From contig NZ_CM001792.1 in the NCBI RefSeq assembly GCF_000340475.1, forward strand, positions 2,422,921-2,486,920: DNA of 64,000 nucleotides, in the 5' to 3' direction. Below, piece by piece: positions 35,532 through 44,971 of this stretch. Position numbers and translations under genes: made by a program. Each line of letters starts with the position of its first letter. Position 1 is the stretch's first letter. Origin of the DNA: Oceanobacillus kimchii X50. Lineage in GTDB: Bacteria > Bacillota > Bacilli > Bacillales > Amphibacillaceae. The notes below the pieces were generated by a model that saw only the letters and a program-made list of their open reading frames with translations, made no database searches and was not told the origin of the DNA.

Positions 35532-36624
35532 ATGCGACATCCTTTTTCGTTATTCCGTAATAAAGTGGTAAGCGTAGAAGTCTGCTACTATGAGAAGTTG
35601 TATAAACATCTTCACCTGAAAAAGATCCATAGTATTTGCCAGCTTCAGATTGGTGTAATGGAACATAATGGGTTACAGCCATAATTTCTTGTTCCTTTAA
35701 GTATTTGATAAGTTCATTTCTTTCTTCTTCTGTTCTTGTTTTAATGTAGAACATATGAGCGTTGTGCTTATATCCAGTCGGTATGGTTGGTAAATCTAGA
35801 ATTCCCTTCTCTTCTAATGGTTTTAATCCTTTCTGATACAAATACCAAGCAGCAAGACGGTCTTGATTAATAACTTCTGCTTGGTCCAATTGAACAGATA
35901 AGTATGCCGCATTTAATTCACTCGTTAAATAAGAAGATCCAATATCTCGCCATGTATATTTATCGACTTCCCCACGAACAAATTTAGAACGATCGGTTCC
36001 TTTTTCTTGTATTATTTCTGCACGCTCTACAAAAGCTTCATCATTTATGATAAGTGCTCCGCCTTCTCCACATGTATAATTTTTTGTATCGTGAAAACTA
36101 AATGTTCCTAAATGACCAATAGTTCCTAATGGACGGCCATTATATTGACTTTTTAAACCTTGTGCAGCGTCTTCGATCACCCATAATTGATGTTCGTTAG
36201 CCAATTTCATGATAGGAACCATATCACAAGCAACACCCGCATAATGTACTACTACGATCGCTTTGGTTCGGTGACTTATTGCTGCTTTAATCGCTTTAGG
36301 ATCAATATTCATTGTCGTTGGTTCTACATCAACAAAACGGATATGTGCGCCTCGCAATGCAAATGCATTGGCAGTAGACACAAATGTGTAAGATGGCATA
36401 ATAACTTCGTCTCCCTCTGACACATTTGTCAAAATAGCAGACATCTCTAATGCCGCCGTACAAGATGGGGTTAATATTGCTTTTTTTGCGTCTAAATGAT
36501 TCTCCAACCATGTAGTACAATATCTACTAAAACGGCCATTCCCAGATAATTTTTGTTCTTTAATTGCCTCAGCAATTGTTTCTTCTTCTCGCCCTATATG
36601 ACAAGGTACATTAAATGGTATCAA
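35494..36624 (-). CDS. rffA: dTDP-4-amino-4,6-dideoxygalactose transaminase
   Basis: PLP-dependent sugar aminotransferase (376 aa) of the DegT/DnrJ/EryC1/StrS family, closest to RffA/WecE. The PLP lysine is K181 in FSFHDTKNYTCGEGGA. The N-terminal IPFNVPCHIGREEETIAEA and DAAQGLKSQYNGRPLGTIG segments are typical of WecE. It should convert dTDP-4-keto-6-deoxyglucose made by RfbB to dTDP-Fuc4N. Translation starts at TTG after GAGGTGATCAG. The 3' end overlaps the next gene by 38 bp. Confidence 0.85.
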   Translation of the reverse strand: MIPFNVPCHIGREEETIAEAIKEQKLSGNGRFSRYCTTWLENHLDAKKAILTPSCTAALEMSAILTNVSEGDEVIMPSYTFVSTANAFALRGAHIRFVDVEPTTMNIDPKAIKAAISHRTKAIVVVHYAGVACDMVPIMKLANEHQLWVIEDAAQGLKSQYNGRPLGTIGHLGTFSFHDTKNYTCGEGGALIINDEAFVERAEIIQEKGTDRSKFVRGEVDKYTWRDIGSSYLTSELNAAYLSVQLDQAEVINQDRLAAWYLYQKGLKPLEEKGILDLPTIPTGYKHNAHMFYIKTRTEEERNELIKYLKEQEIMAVTHYVPLHQSEAGKYYGSFSGEDVYTTSHSSRLLRLPLYYGITKKDVAYVIQTIQQFYSA

Positions 36625-36628
36625 CTGA

Positions 36629-36985
36629 TCACCTCATTACTATAATTCCTAGTATAATTAATCCAAATCCAACCATTTTTTGTGTACTGATTGGTTCTCC
36701 AAAAAATATTGCCGATAGTATAAAAACAAGCACAAATGATAGACTCATAAAAGGATATGCATAACTGATATCAAATTTCGTCATGGCAGCCATCCAACTC
36801 AATGCTGCAAGAAAGGCTGCTACAAAACCGGATAAAATCCAAGGATTCCATATCATTTGTACTAGAAATAAAAATTTATCCATCAAACCAGCAGGAAGTT
36901 CCCCTTGTTTATCCATCGTCCATTTAATAATTAATTGACCATATACAGTGAAAACAATGGTCCCTACAATATATGCATAAGCCAT
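36629..36985 (-). CDS. Small EamA/ArnE-like membrane protein (putative lipid-sugar flippase subunit)
   Basis: A 118-aa protein with four hydrophobic helices in the DMT/EamA half-size format (YGQLIIKWTM near the N-terminus and PFMSLSFVLVFILSAIFFGEPISTQKMVGFGLIILGIIVM at the end). ArnE/ArnF-like proteins of this size move undecaprenyl-linked sugars across the membrane. It lies between the acetyltransferase and the transaminase genes with near-zero gaps. It could be a generic drug exporter of the SMR type, but the context favours lipid-sugar flipping. Confidence 0.65.
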   Translation of the reverse strand: MAYAYIVGTIVFTVYGQLIIKWTMDKQGELPAGLMDKFLFLVQMIWNPWILSGFVAAFLAALSWMAAMTKFDISYAYPFMSLSFVLVFILSAIFFGEPISTQKMVGFGLIILGIIVMR

Positions 36986-36987
36986 AG

Positions 36988-37680
36988 CTATTCCCTTCCC
37001 CCGAATTTCCCATTTAATTTGTGATACACATCAGTGGCAGGACCGAGACGGAATCCTAAACCAAGAAATACATTTAGGGAAGCGGGGTTACTAGGGGATA
37101 TTGACGTCTTCAGTTCAGTATGGCCAGTTCTCTCAAACTGTTCTTTTACACACGCACCCGCAAATGCAGTAGCCATACCCTTACCTCGGTAATCCTCATG
37201 CATTGCTAATAACAATATTTGATCATCTTTATATGCAAAAAAGCCAGCAATTTTCCCGTTTTGTTTGTAAGCTAAAATTAATCGTTGATCAATTAAATCT
37301 TTAACCCAATTACGGTATCTTTGATCTGCCATATTATTTGGTATATTAAAATCACGGTGGTACCTGCCACCTTGGAATGCTTCTTCTGCAATATTAAGTA
37401 TTTCCTCCTTATCAAAGGACTCTGTAAAAGAAACCTCTTCCGCCCTCTCAAATAGGAAGCGATTCTTTTTACAAAATGGTGCAATTAGTGTATCTGTATA
37501 ATAGAACCCATAATCATGTAATAGTTTTGTATCTTCAAATGGTTCTACTTTCACTGTAAAATGGCCTTCTACTTGATCCGTTTCTTTTAATGCTGCTTCA
37601 CTATATTCTGTTAGTTGATATGTTTCAACTGGAAAATTACGTCGATCCCAAGGTGTAGGTTCTAAGTACATTTTTATCAT
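36988..37680 (-). CDS. GNAT acetyltransferase, probably dTDP-Fuc4N N-acetyltransferase
   Basis: GNAT-fold protein (230 aa). The acetyl-CoA-binding motif is LLLAMHEDYRGKGMATAFAGACV (about residues 150-172), with ISPSNPASLNVFLGLGFR near the C-terminus. In E. coli the enzyme after RffA is RffC/WecD, which acetylates dTDP-Fuc4N; the position and size fit that role here. Sequence alone cannot fix the substrate. It begins directly at the end of the GT2 gene. Confidence 0.65.
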   Translation of the reverse strand: MIKMYLEPTPWDRRNFPVETYQLTEYSEAALKETDQVEGHFTVKVEPFEDTKLLHDYGFYYTDTLIAPFCKKNRFLFERAEEVSFTESFDKEEILNIAEEAFQGGRYHRDFNIPNNMADQRYRNWVKDLIDQRLILAYKQNGKIAGFFAYKDDQILLLAMHEDYRGKGMATAFAGACVKEQFERTGHTELKTSISPSNPASLNVFLGLGFRLGPATDVYHKLNGKFGGRE

Positions 37681-38646
37681 CTAATCAACCCCATCTTCTT
37701 GTTTTTCTCCTAACATATTTCGAACAGTATAAATCGGTCTGTTTTTTGTTTCATTAAAGATTTTACCTAAATATAAACCTATAATCCCGAATTGGAAGAA
37801 TATTAATCCTCCAATAAAGAAAATAGATACCATTACACTCGTCCAACCCTGTACATGTTCATCTAAAAAGAAATACCGCCCAAATAAATAAACTGCATAC
37901 ACAAAAGATGCAAGTGACATCAAAAACCCAAAACTAATTGATATACGAAGTGGTCTATTCGATTGGGAAACAATTGCATCGGTCGCTAAGCTAAATAGTT
38001 TTTTAAGATTATAAGATGATTTCCCTTCTTTTCGTTGATCATGTTGCACTGGAATTTTAGTCTGCTTGAATCCCAACCATTTTATAAACATCGGGTAATA
38101 TCTATTTTGCTCTCTCATTTTCCGATAACTACGTGCAACCTTTGCAGAGATAATACTGTAATTGGCAATAGATGCGTCACTTTGTTGACCAGCGAAGTAA
38201 TCATAGATTTTGTAAAAAAGTTTGGAAGAAAGTCGTTTCATTGAATTATCTTGACGTTTAACTCGCTGAGCGAATACAACATCGTACCCTTCCATTGCTT
38301 TTTCAAATAATACCTTAATTTCCTCTGGTCGATCTTGCAGATCACAATCCATGACCACAACCCAATCTCCTTGAGCATAGTCTAATCCAGCTGTTATCGC
38401 ATGATGTTGCCCAAAATTTCTAGCTAAATCAATTCCTTTAACTCTATTATCCTGTTCATGTAAACTTGCAATCACTTCCCACGCTTGATCTGGACTTGCG
38501 TCGTTGACGAGTATTATTTCATATTGAGCGGGAATGGACTGTATCGTCTCTTTTATTCGACTACATAATTCAACTAGGCAGGTCTTGCAACCATAAACAG
38601 GAACAACAACTGAAATCAATGGTTCATCTTTGGAATAGATTCCCAT
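37681..38646 (-). CDS. GT2 polyprenyl-phosphate sugar transferase (ArnC/GtrB-like)
   Basis: GT-A glycosyltransferase (321 aa from the chosen start). It shows [20 protein letters not shown], the nucleotide-binding VNDASPD, and the metal-binding VVMDCDLQDRPEEI. Two C-terminal membrane helices follow (about 220-300), as in DPM1/ArnC/GtrB enzymes that load one sugar on undecaprenyl phosphate. The predicted donor here is dTDP-Fuc4NAc. The start is uncertain: the ATG at 38646 overlaps rfbB by 31 bp, upstream ATGs overlap more, and none has a good ribosome binding site, so translational coupling is likely. Confidence 0.8.
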   Translation of the reverse strand: MGIYSKDEPLISVVVPVYGCKTCLVELCSRIKETIQSIPAQYEIILVNDASPDQAWEVIASLHEQDNRVKGIDLARNFGQHHAITAGLDYAQGDWVVVMDCDLQDRPEEIKVLFEKAMEGYDVVFAQRVKRQDNSMKRLSSKLFYKIYDYFAGQQSDASIANYSIISAKVARSYRKMREQNRYYPMFIKWLGFKQTKIPVQHDQRKEGKSSYNLKKLFSLATDAIVSQSNRPLRISISFGFLMSLASFVYAVYLFGRYFFLDEHVQGWTSVMVSIFFIGGLIFFQFGIIGLYLGKIFNETKNRPIYTVRNMLGEKQEDGVD

Positions 38647-39653
38647 TTTCGTATATACCATTCTATTGTTTGTTTCAGCCCATTCTCTAATGTTTGTTTT
38701 GGCTCCCATTGTAATTCATTTCTTAATTTACGATCATCAATTGCATATCGTAAATCATGTCCTTTTCGATCTTCGACAAAGGTAATCAAATCCTGAAATT
38801 CCCCTAATTCATATTTTGATAACAAGTCAGGGCGTAAACCATTTAAGATATCACAAATCTGATTCGTAATTTCAAGATTTGTTCGTTCGTTTCTGCCACC
38901 GATGTTATATGTCTCTTGAGATTTCCCAAAATGATATACTGTATCTATTGCTCGACAATGATCTTCCACGTATAACCAATCACGAACATTTTTCCCGTCA
39001 CCATAAATCGGAATTTCTTTGCCATTTATCGCTTTTTCAATAATTGTAGGGAGCAATTTCTCTTGATGCTGTCTAGGACCATAGTTATTCGAACTAGAAG
39101 ATAATACAATATTCATACCATACGTATATCCAAAACTTTTCACCATCAAATTCGCACCAGCTTTCGATGCACTATATGGATTTCTAGGATCATAAGGAGT
39201 TTCTTCTGTAAACATTCCTTCTTCTCCAAGTGAACCATATACTTCGTCAGTAGATATATGGTGAAATCGTCTACCTTCCAGTTCTCCTTTTTCTTCCCAG
39301 TCATTGCGTGCTGCTTGTAGTAAATTCAATGTACCTACCACATTCGTATCTACAAAAGTTCGCGCATCTTCAATAGACCGATCAACATGCGATTCTGCTG
39401 CAAAATGAATTACTCCATGGATATCAAAGTTTTGAAATACTTGCCCCACAACCTGTTCATCTGCAATATCACCTTTTACAAAATGATAGTTAGCGTTTGA
39501 ATCTATTCCTTTGAGATTTTGCAGAGATCCTGCATAAGTTAATTTATCTATATTAACAATGGGAACTTCCGGATACATATCCATAAAATAATGGATAAAA
39601 TTTGAACCAATAAATCCAGCCCCACCTGTTATTAAAATCGCTGACTTATTCAT
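38616..39653 (-). CDS. rfbB: dTDP-glucose 4,6-dehydratase
   Basis: Short-chain dehydrogenase/epimerase-type enzyme (345 aa). The NAD site is [16 protein letters not shown] at the N-terminus, the catalytic STDEVYG motif is present, and [15 protein letters not shown] carries the Tyr-x3-Lys pair. It converts dTDP-glucose to dTDP-4-keto-6-deoxyglucose. It overlaps rfbA by 8 bp. rfbC and rfbD are absent from the operon, so rhamnose is not the product here; the keto sugar probably goes to RffA. Confidence 0.93.
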   Translation of the reverse strand: MNKSAILITGGAGFIGSNFIHYFMDMYPEVPIVNIDKLTYAGSLQNLKGIDSNANYHFVKGDIADEQVVGQVFQNFDIHGVIHFAAESHVDRSIEDARTFVDTNVVGTLNLLQAARNDWEEKGELEGRRFHHISTDEVYGSLGEEGMFTEETPYDPRNPYSASKAGANLMVKSFGYTYGMNIVLSSSSNNYGPRQHQEKLLPTIIEKAINGKEIPIYGDGKNVRDWLYVEDHCRAIDTVYHFGKSQETYNIGGRNERTNLEITNQICDILNGLRPDLLSKYELGEFQDLITFVEDRKGHDLRYAIDDRKLRNELQWEPKQTLENGLKQTIEWYIRKWESIPKMNH

Positions 39654-40578
39654 TTTCTACCAGTCCTAACATTGGATGATGATCGATTGAATCCCAATAT
39701 TGCTGATGGTGCTTTCTTTCAGCAATCTCCATTAGATATTGACCATAATCATTTTTTTCCATTGTTTTGCCTCTTTCATATAATGCTTCTTTAGAAATAT
39801 ATCCAAGGTAAAATGCGATTTCTTCCAAACATGCAATTTTAAAACCTTGACGTTGTTGTGTTGTTTTTATAAATTCCGCTGCATCAAATAGTGATTCTTG
39901 CGTGCCCGCATCCATCCATGCAAATCCTCTTCCTAACAACTCTACATCTAGTTGATTGCACCTCAGATACTCTTTGTTAACATCCGTAATCTCTAATTCT
40001 CCTCTGTCAGAGGGCTCTAAATTCTTCGCAATGTTAACAGCTCGATAATCATACATGTATAACCCAGTTACGGCAAAATCAGATTTGGGATCTTCTGGCT
40101 TTTCTTCAATAGAAATTGCTTTTTGGTTATGATCAAATTCAACAACTCCGAATCTCTCCGGATCTTTAACCCGGTAACCAAATACCATGGCATGTTGATG
40201 TTTTTTAATCGCTTTTCTTAATAAAGTTGTAAACCCTTGACCGTAAAATATATTATCTGCAAGCATCAGTGTGACATCATCTGTACCAATAAAATCTTCT
40301 GCAATTATGAGAGCTTCCGGAATTCCTTTTGGTTCTTCCTGCACTCGATAAGTTATAGTAATTCCTAAATGTGAACCATCGCCCAGTAACCTCTCAAAAC
40401 GAGATGTATCTTCTGGTGTACTGATTATCATTATTTCTTTTAAACCACCTAGCATTAATACTGATAGTGGATAATAAATCATCGGCTTGTCATAAACCGG
40501 GAGTAAATGCTTATTTAAGCTATCCGTACTTGGAGACAATCGAGATCCGCTTCCACCTGCAAGTAAAATCCCCTTCAT
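39646..40578 (-). CDS. rfbA: Glucose-1-phosphate thymidylyltransferase
   Basis: Nucleotidyltransferase (310 aa) that makes dTDP-glucose. The start [20 protein letters not shown] holds the nucleotide-binding loop, and [29 protein letters not shown] and [21 protein letters not shown] are family blocks. The usual GTRL is GSRL here, as in SpsI-like enzymes. The start at 40578 is chosen for AGGAAGGTG 8 nt upstream. It is the first gene of the seven-gene operon. Confidence 0.92.
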   Translation of the reverse strand: MKGILLAGGSGSRLSPSTDSLNKHLLPVYDKPMIYYPLSVLMLGGLKEIMIISTPEDTSRFERLLGDGSHLGITITYRVQEEPKGIPEALIIAEDFIGTDDVTLMLADNIFYGQGFTTLLRKAIKKHQHAMVFGYRVKDPERFGVVEFDHNQKAISIEEKPEDPKSDFAVTGLYMYDYRAVNIAKNLEPSDRGELEITDVNKEYLRCNQLDVELLGRGFAWMDAGTQESLFDAAEFIKTTQQRQGFKIACLEEIAFYLGYISKEALYERGKTMEKNDYGQYLMEIAERKHHQQYWDSIDHHPMLGLVENE

Positions 40579-40795
40579 TACCAACACACCTTCCTAAATC
40601 GTAATATCGTTTAATGCTGCTTTTGCTTGTTTTGAAATAGCGTTTCCTGTTCACTTGTTCTTTCCCTTTAATTATAAGTTTATAAACTTACATTCTTATT
40701 TCAAATATATTTCACTTGATTATCATTCAGTTGGACATAATACAATAATAAAATCATAGACATATCCACGGTTTTTATACTTAAACACAACAAAT

Positions 40796-40826
40796 AAGCA
40801 TGAAGATATACACTATCTTCATGCTT
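40796..40826 (-). terminator. Terminator of the arsenic operon
   Basis: AAGCATGAAGATA and its exact complement form a 13-bp stem with a 5-nt loop, about 14 bp after the arsC stop codon. It also separates the ars operon from the sugar operon promoter region. Confidence 0.8.
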
Positions 40827-40839
40827 TTCTCTCTCATAA

Positions 40840-41259
40840 TTATTCTCCTGTCTTAGCAAACACTTTTATGCGGTCGCCAATTTTGTCACGAACCTGCTGA
40901 AATATAGCCCACTTTTCCTCTTGTGTACCCTGTGCTTTTGCAGGATCCTCAAATCCCCAATGATCCCTTTTTACTTGTGGAGGAGTCATTGGACATTTAT
41001 CCTTCGCATCTCCACATAAGGTAACAACAAAATCAGCTTTATTTAAAATATCTTTATCAATTTGATCAGAAGTTTGAGCTGTAATATCAATATCCACTTC
41101 TTTCATTGCTTTTACAGCACTTGGATTAAGCCCATGTGCTTCAATTCCTGCACTGTGCACATCCCATTCTTCACCTAGAATTTCCTTTCCCCATCCCTCT
41201 GCCATTTGACTGCGACATGAATTTCCTGTACATAAGAAATAAATAATTTTTTTAGACAT
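40840..41259 (-). CDS. arsC: Arsenate reductase, thioredoxin-coupled
   Basis: Low-molecular-weight-phosphatase-fold arsenate reductase (139 aa). The P-loop is C10-T-G-N-S-C-R-S-Q. The two relay cysteines are in [17 protein letters not shown]. It reduces arsenate to arsenite using thioredoxin. It is the last gene of arsR-arsB-arsC, 12 bp after arsB. Confidence 0.95.
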   Translation of the reverse strand: MSKKIIYFLCTGNSCRSQMAEGWGKEILGEEWDVHSAGIEAHGLNPSAVKAMKEVDIDITAQTSDQIDKDILNKADFVVTLCGDAKDKCPMTPPQVKRDHWGFEDPAKAQGTQEEKWAIFQQVRDKIGDRIKVFAKTGE

Positions 41260-41271
41260 ATTAAAACTCCT

Positions 41272-42570
41272 TTAATTTATAATCATTAACCATATATACA
41301 ATCCTACAAGTGTCATAAATAAGACAGGTATCGTTATTACAATTCCTGTTTTAAAATAAGTTCCCCACGATATTTTAACTCCTTTTTGAGTTAGGACGTG
41401 AAGCCATAATAATGTTGCTAAAGAACCAATTGGTGTAATTTTTGGACCTAGGTCTGCACCAACAACATTAGCATAGATTAAAGCCTCGCGTACCATCTGA
41501 CTTGTTGAAGTTTCAGCAATTGCAAGAGCATCAATCATAACGGTTGGCATATTATTCATAATGGAAGATAAAAATGCAGCAATGAAGCCCATTCCCATAG
41601 TTGCTGCAAACATCCCTTGATTTGCAACAACTTGTATCACGTCAGCCAAGACATCCGTTAATCCAACATTTCGTAGTCCATAAACTACGACATACATGCC
41701 AATGGAGAAAAAGACAATATTCCATGGTGCTCCCTTTATCACCGCCATCGTATTGACAGCCTGACTATACTTCGCAACAACTAAAAATATAATGGCAATC
41801 ACACCAGCTATAAATGATACTGGAATACCAACAAACTCACTAACTAAATACCCGATTAATAATAGTCCTAATACAAACCATGATAATCGAAACATGCGAT
41901 AGTCTTTAATCGCCTTACGTGGTTCTTTCAATTTGGAATAATCATAGGTCCTAGGAATTCGTTTTCGAAAATAAACGAAAAGTACAATAATACTAGAAAC
42001 AAGTGCAACAATTGTTGGTACAATCATATGTGTGGCGTATTCAATAAATCCGATTCCAAAAAAGTCAGCTGACACAATATTCACTAAGTTACTTACTATT
42101 AAAGGAAGTGAAGTTGTATCTGCAATAAAACCACTCGCGATTATAAATGGAAATACTATTTTTTCATCAAAATCTAGAGATCGCACCATTGCTAATACAA
42201 TTGGTGTTAAAATTAATGCTGCCCCATCGTTTGCAAAAAATGCAGCAACAAAAGAACCAAGCACACATACATAAACAAACATTAGAATGCCATTTCCTTT
42301 TGCAAGACGTGACATATGTAGTGCAGACCATTCAAAAAATCCAATATCATCTAATATTAATGAGATTAAAATAATAGCAATAAAAGTAAGAGTTGCATTC
42401 CAAACAATCCCTGTTACATCCCATACATCACTAAAGCTAACAACACCAAAAAGTAATGCTACAATTGCTCCCCCACAAGCTGACCACCCAATATTTAAAT
42501 TCTTTGGTTGCCATATCACTAATATGAGCGTGAGTAAAAATATAACTGATGCAATAATCACTGATGACAA
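41272..42570 (-). CDS. arsB: Arsenite efflux permease
   Basis: ArsB/NhaD-superfamily membrane transporter (432 aa, about twelve helices) that expels arsenite or antimonite. Family segments are [19 protein letters not shown] and [15 protein letters not shown], with [21 protein letters not shown] near the C-terminus. Translation begins at TTG after GGGAGGAATTTAGA. No arsA ATPase is present, so efflux should run on proton-motive force. Confidence 0.93.
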   Translation of the reverse strand: MSSVIIASVIFLLTLILVIWQPKNLNIGWSACGGAIVALLFGVVSFSDVWDVTGIVWNATLTFIAIILISLILDDIGFFEWSALHMSRLAKGNGILMFVYVCVLGSFVAAFFANDGAALILTPIVLAMVRSLDFDEKIVFPFIIASGFIADTTSLPLIVSNLVNIVSADFFGIGFIEYATHMIVPTIVALVSSIIVLFVYFRKRIPRTYDYSKLKEPRKAIKDYRMFRLSWFVLGLLLIGYLVSEFVGIPVSFIAGVIAIIFLVVAKYSQAVNTMAVIKGAPWNIVFFSIGMYVVVYGLRNVGLTDVLADVIQVVANQGMFAATMGMGFIAAFLSSIMNNMPTVMIDALAIAETSTSQMVREALIYANVVGADLGPKITPIGSLATLLWLHVLTQKGVKISWGTYFKTGIVITIPVLFMTLVGLYIWLMIIN

Positions 42571-42583
42571 TCTAAATTCCTCC

Positions 42584-42931
42584 CTAACATTCCAGTGGCT
42601 TTTCTTTTGTGATTACATTTTTTACTTTTGTATTTTCTGGATTAATTGTTTTAAGAATCTGCTGAACCATTGAATAATAAGGAGATTGTTTGTTCATTGT
42701 AAAATACCTCCATTGGCCTTTTCTTGTTTCCGTAATTAATTCTATCTGTTTTAATTTACGTATGTGCTGACTAATTGCCGGCTGACTTATTTCAAACATC
42801 TCAACAAATTCACATACGCAGTATGTTTTACTTTGTAAGAAATATGCTATTAAAATTCGAGTAGGATCACTCATTACCTTTAGTAACTCTGTTAATTCTT
42901 GAACTTCGAATGTAGTTTCGGTATGAACCAT
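42584..42931 (-). CDS. arsR: Arsenic-responsive repressor (ArsR/SmtB family)
   Basis: Winged-helix repressor (115 aa). The metalloid-sensing motif is C38-V-C40 ([13 protein letters not shown]) in the alpha-3 position, and the recognition helix is [14 protein letters not shown]. The ATG follows GGAGGAG. Its own promoter contains an AT-rich dyad between the -35 and -10 elements where the repressor most likely binds until arsenite releases it. Confidence 0.93.
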   Translation of the reverse strand: MVHTETTFEVQELTELLKVMSDPTRILIAYFLQSKTYCVCEFVEMFEISQPAISQHIRKLKQIELITETRKGQWRYFTMNKQSPYYSMVQQILKTINPENTKVKNVITKEKPLEC

Positions 42932-42951
42932 GGTTATCTCCTCCTCGAGTG

Positions 42952-42981
42952 ATTATATAACCACTTGCTTATATAAGTCAA
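42952..42981 (-). promoter_or_regulatory. ars operon promoter with overlapping dyad
   Basis: On the minus strand TTGACT (42976-42981) and TATAAT (42952-42957) are 18 bp apart. The spacer carries the imperfect dyad ATATAAGCAAGTGGTTATAT, a plausible ArsR operator. Confidence 0.75.
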
Positions 42982-43073
42982 TATTTATATAAAGTAGAGT
43001 TTTAGCTTTTTTTGTGGATCAATCCCGCTGGTTGATCAAGAATTCAAATATAATGATGAAAATAGGTGGCATG

Positions 43074-43274
43074 ATGAGTGACCATTTTTCTGTTCCTCAG
43101 GATTTTTGGGCACTCATCCACTCTATGAGTGACCATTTTTTCTGCTCCTCAAGATTTTTGGGCACTCACCCACTCTATGAGTGACCATTTTTTCTATTCC
43201 TCAAGATTTTTGGGCACTCATCCACTCTATGAGTGACCATTTTTTCTATTCCTCAGGATTTTTGGGCACTCATT
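43074..43274. repeat. Four tandem palindromic repeats (about 52 bp each)
   Basis: Units start at 43074, 43125, 43177 and 43229 (periods 51, 52, 52). Each begins ATGAGTGACC and ends GGGCACTCAT, so each can fold into a hairpin, and the inner TTCCTCARGATTTTT segment is nearly invariant. Units are joined by a CCACTCT linker. No open reading frame runs through them. Confidence 0.9.
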
Positions 43275-43646
43275 AATTTTTTCTTATTAAAGTTCAAGAA
43301 TATCGTTTAGTTGGTAAATTAGATTTTTTAATTAATCATACTCATCGACTAATTTTGGAAAGAAGCTGCAACATAAAAAAGCCATCAACCAAATGGAAGA
43401 TGACTTTAAACAAGCATAGTTATTAGAATTTAAATCAAAATAACAAAAGTGTTACCACGACTTTATAAATAATATCACACCAATATTAGTTATGTATTGG
43501 TGGAGACGGAGGGAGTCGATTGGACGAGTTTTCAATATGTCTAAAAATGCTCAAAAATGCTGATATATAAACATTTACACCATAAAGGAAAAATGAGGAA
43601 TAAACATATATTTTTATTAAATGTATACCGTTTTGTATTCCATTTA
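43275..43646. other. Non-coding junction region, probable left prophage boundary
   Basis: AT-rich DNA without a convincing gene, between chromosomal arsR (with its repeat array) and the first phage-type gene. A short plus-strand frame near 43,375-43,426 (KKAINQMEDDFKQA then stop) may be a gene scrap. An attachment core cannot be identified because the other end of the element is outside the window. Confidence 0.35.
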
Positions 43647-43672
43647 AAAGAGAGGGATTACCCTCTCTTTTT
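43647..43672 (-). terminator. Terminator of the lipoprotein gene
   Basis: AAAAGAGAGGG and CCCTCTCTTTT form an 11-bp stem with a 4-nt loop immediately after the stop codon. Confidence 0.75.
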
Positions 43673-43676
43673 TAAA

Positions 43677-44348
43677 TCAATCAAATGTAAAGTTATATTC
43701 AATTTCATCAGTTATTTTTTCATAAGAATTTAAATCTTCAATTGCGTTAAAAACAAACTTCACTTCATTTATGTCTGAATTCTTAATGACGAATGACTGT
43801 ACATAATCATGTTGAACGTTTCCTAAAAATTCCGTTTCGTAACTTTGCAATAAAAATTCTTCCATATCTGCATTTATTTGCTCTTTTTGATCGGTAACAA
43901 TATTTTTTAAATTAGACCAGTATAATTCATCATCCGAAGTATTTTCTACATTATACCTTATTTGAATATATGTTACTTCATCTCCAACTTCATGACTTAC
44001 AAATTGACTAAGGTGCTGCTTAAACGCTTGAGTGCTATTAGTATTTTCAATTAATTTCGCGTTTATCATTTCTATTTTTAAAGGACCTTGTTCAATCGTT
44101 TCATTAAATTCTTTTATATTAATTAATTCAACTTTTCCAGTATCTCCGTTTACAGTTTGACCTATCTCTATAAGTTCCCCCTCCCTTTGTATCTCTTCAT
44201 TACTTCTTTCCACTTTGTTTTCTTCAGGTTGTTCCGATTTTTGAACTTCTTCTTTATTGGACTCGGTTTCTTGAGCGGCTTCTGTGTCTTTGTCGCTACA
44301 TCCGACTAATGCTGTAGCTATTAATAGCAAAATCAAACTTCTTTTCAA
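43677..44348 (-). CDS. Lipoprotein with DUF4352-like domain
   Basis: A lipoprotein of 223 aa. The signal MKRSLILLLIATALVGC has a lipobox with Cys17. A Glu/Lys-rich linker (about 18-60) follows, then a beta-rich domain of about 150 residues (VGDEVTYIQIRYNVENTSDDELYW) resembling DUF4352 immunoglobulin-like domains. Translation begins at TTG after GGGGG. It lies at the edge of the phage region, next to the replication-relaxation and FtsK-like genes, where surface lipoproteins can act in superinfection exclusion; that role is speculative. Confidence 0.65.
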   Translation of the reverse strand: MKRSLILLLIATALVGCSDKDTEAAQETESNKEEVQKSEQPEENKVERSNEEIQREGELIEIGQTVNGDTGKVELINIKEFNETIEQGPLKIEMINAKLIENTNSTQAFKQHLSQFVSHEVGDEVTYIQIRYNVENTSDDELYWSNLKNIVTDQKEQINADMEEFLLQSYETEFLGNVQHDYVQSFVIKNSDINEVKFVFNAIEDLNSYEKITDEIEYNFTFD

Positions 44349-44374
44349 TTCTTTAACCCCCTGTTTCTTTGTAC

Positions 44375-44971
44375 CTACATGTTACCATATATTTCATATT
44401 TAATGGACGACTTTTCACAAAGTTCTTTTAACTTTTTCTTTCGATTCGAGGATAACGTATACCATATCAATGTTGGTCTGTGGTTATATTGTTGGTGGAT
44501 TATATAAGAGAGGTCTTTGTACTTTAGTATCTTATCTTTATTAGTGGCCATGGTCTGTTGATTGTCTATTTCAATAAAATAAAATTCCCCATTACGTTTA
44601 AATGTTGCATCTGGTATTAGTTTATTATCTCCCCAGGTAACGGGACGTTCTTTCTTCCAATCTTTAGGCATTCCTAATTTAATATAAAGAGCATTTCTCA
44701 TTAATGTGTGAACGACTTCCTTCCTATTTAATATCCCTTGATTCGAACCGATTAATTGCTTACCTCTATTGGATAAGTAATATATTTTTTTTTCCATTCG
44801 AGCAGCAAGTATTAGTTTATCATTTTCCATTCTTGCTAATATACGCTGTGCATTACGATCACCGCCAAGGTTATTAATTATCTGTAATTGTTCCCTTGTG
44901 GCATACGTCAATTTATCCAAACTCAACAGTATCTGTTCGTCTCTCTGTTGTCTTTGTAGTTGAGCTAACAT
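44375..44971 (-). CDS. Replication-relaxation family protein
   Basis: A 198-aa protein. An N-terminal winged-helix-like region (LLSLDKLTYATREQLQIINNLGG, residues 16-38) is followed by a domain with a nuclease-like core (DATFKRNGEFYFIEIDNQQ). This is the replication-relaxation family found on Gram-positive plasmids and phages next to FtsK/TraB-like ATPases. The start overlaps the FtsK-like gene by 59 bp. It probably binds the element's DNA, perhaps at the direct repeats at 46047-46106. Confidence 0.75.
   Translation of the reverse strand: MLAQLQRQQRDEQILLSLDKLTYATREQLQIINNLGGDRNAQRILARMENDKLILAARMEKKIYYLSNRGKQLIGSNQGILNRKEVVHTLMRNALYIKLGMPKDWKKERPVTWGDNKLIPDATFKRNGEFYFIEIDNQQTMATNKDKILKYKDLSYIIHQQYNHRPTLIWYTLSSNRKKKLKELCEKSSIKYEIYGNM

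Noticed and set aside
38616..40578. dTDP-rhamnose biosynthesis
   Set aside because: rfbA and rfbB are present, but rfbC and rfbD are not; an RffA-type transaminase and a GNAT follow instead.
43074..43274. Repeat array considered as CRISPR
   Set aside because: Units are directly adjacent with only a 7-bp constant linker. There are no variable spacers and no cas genes.
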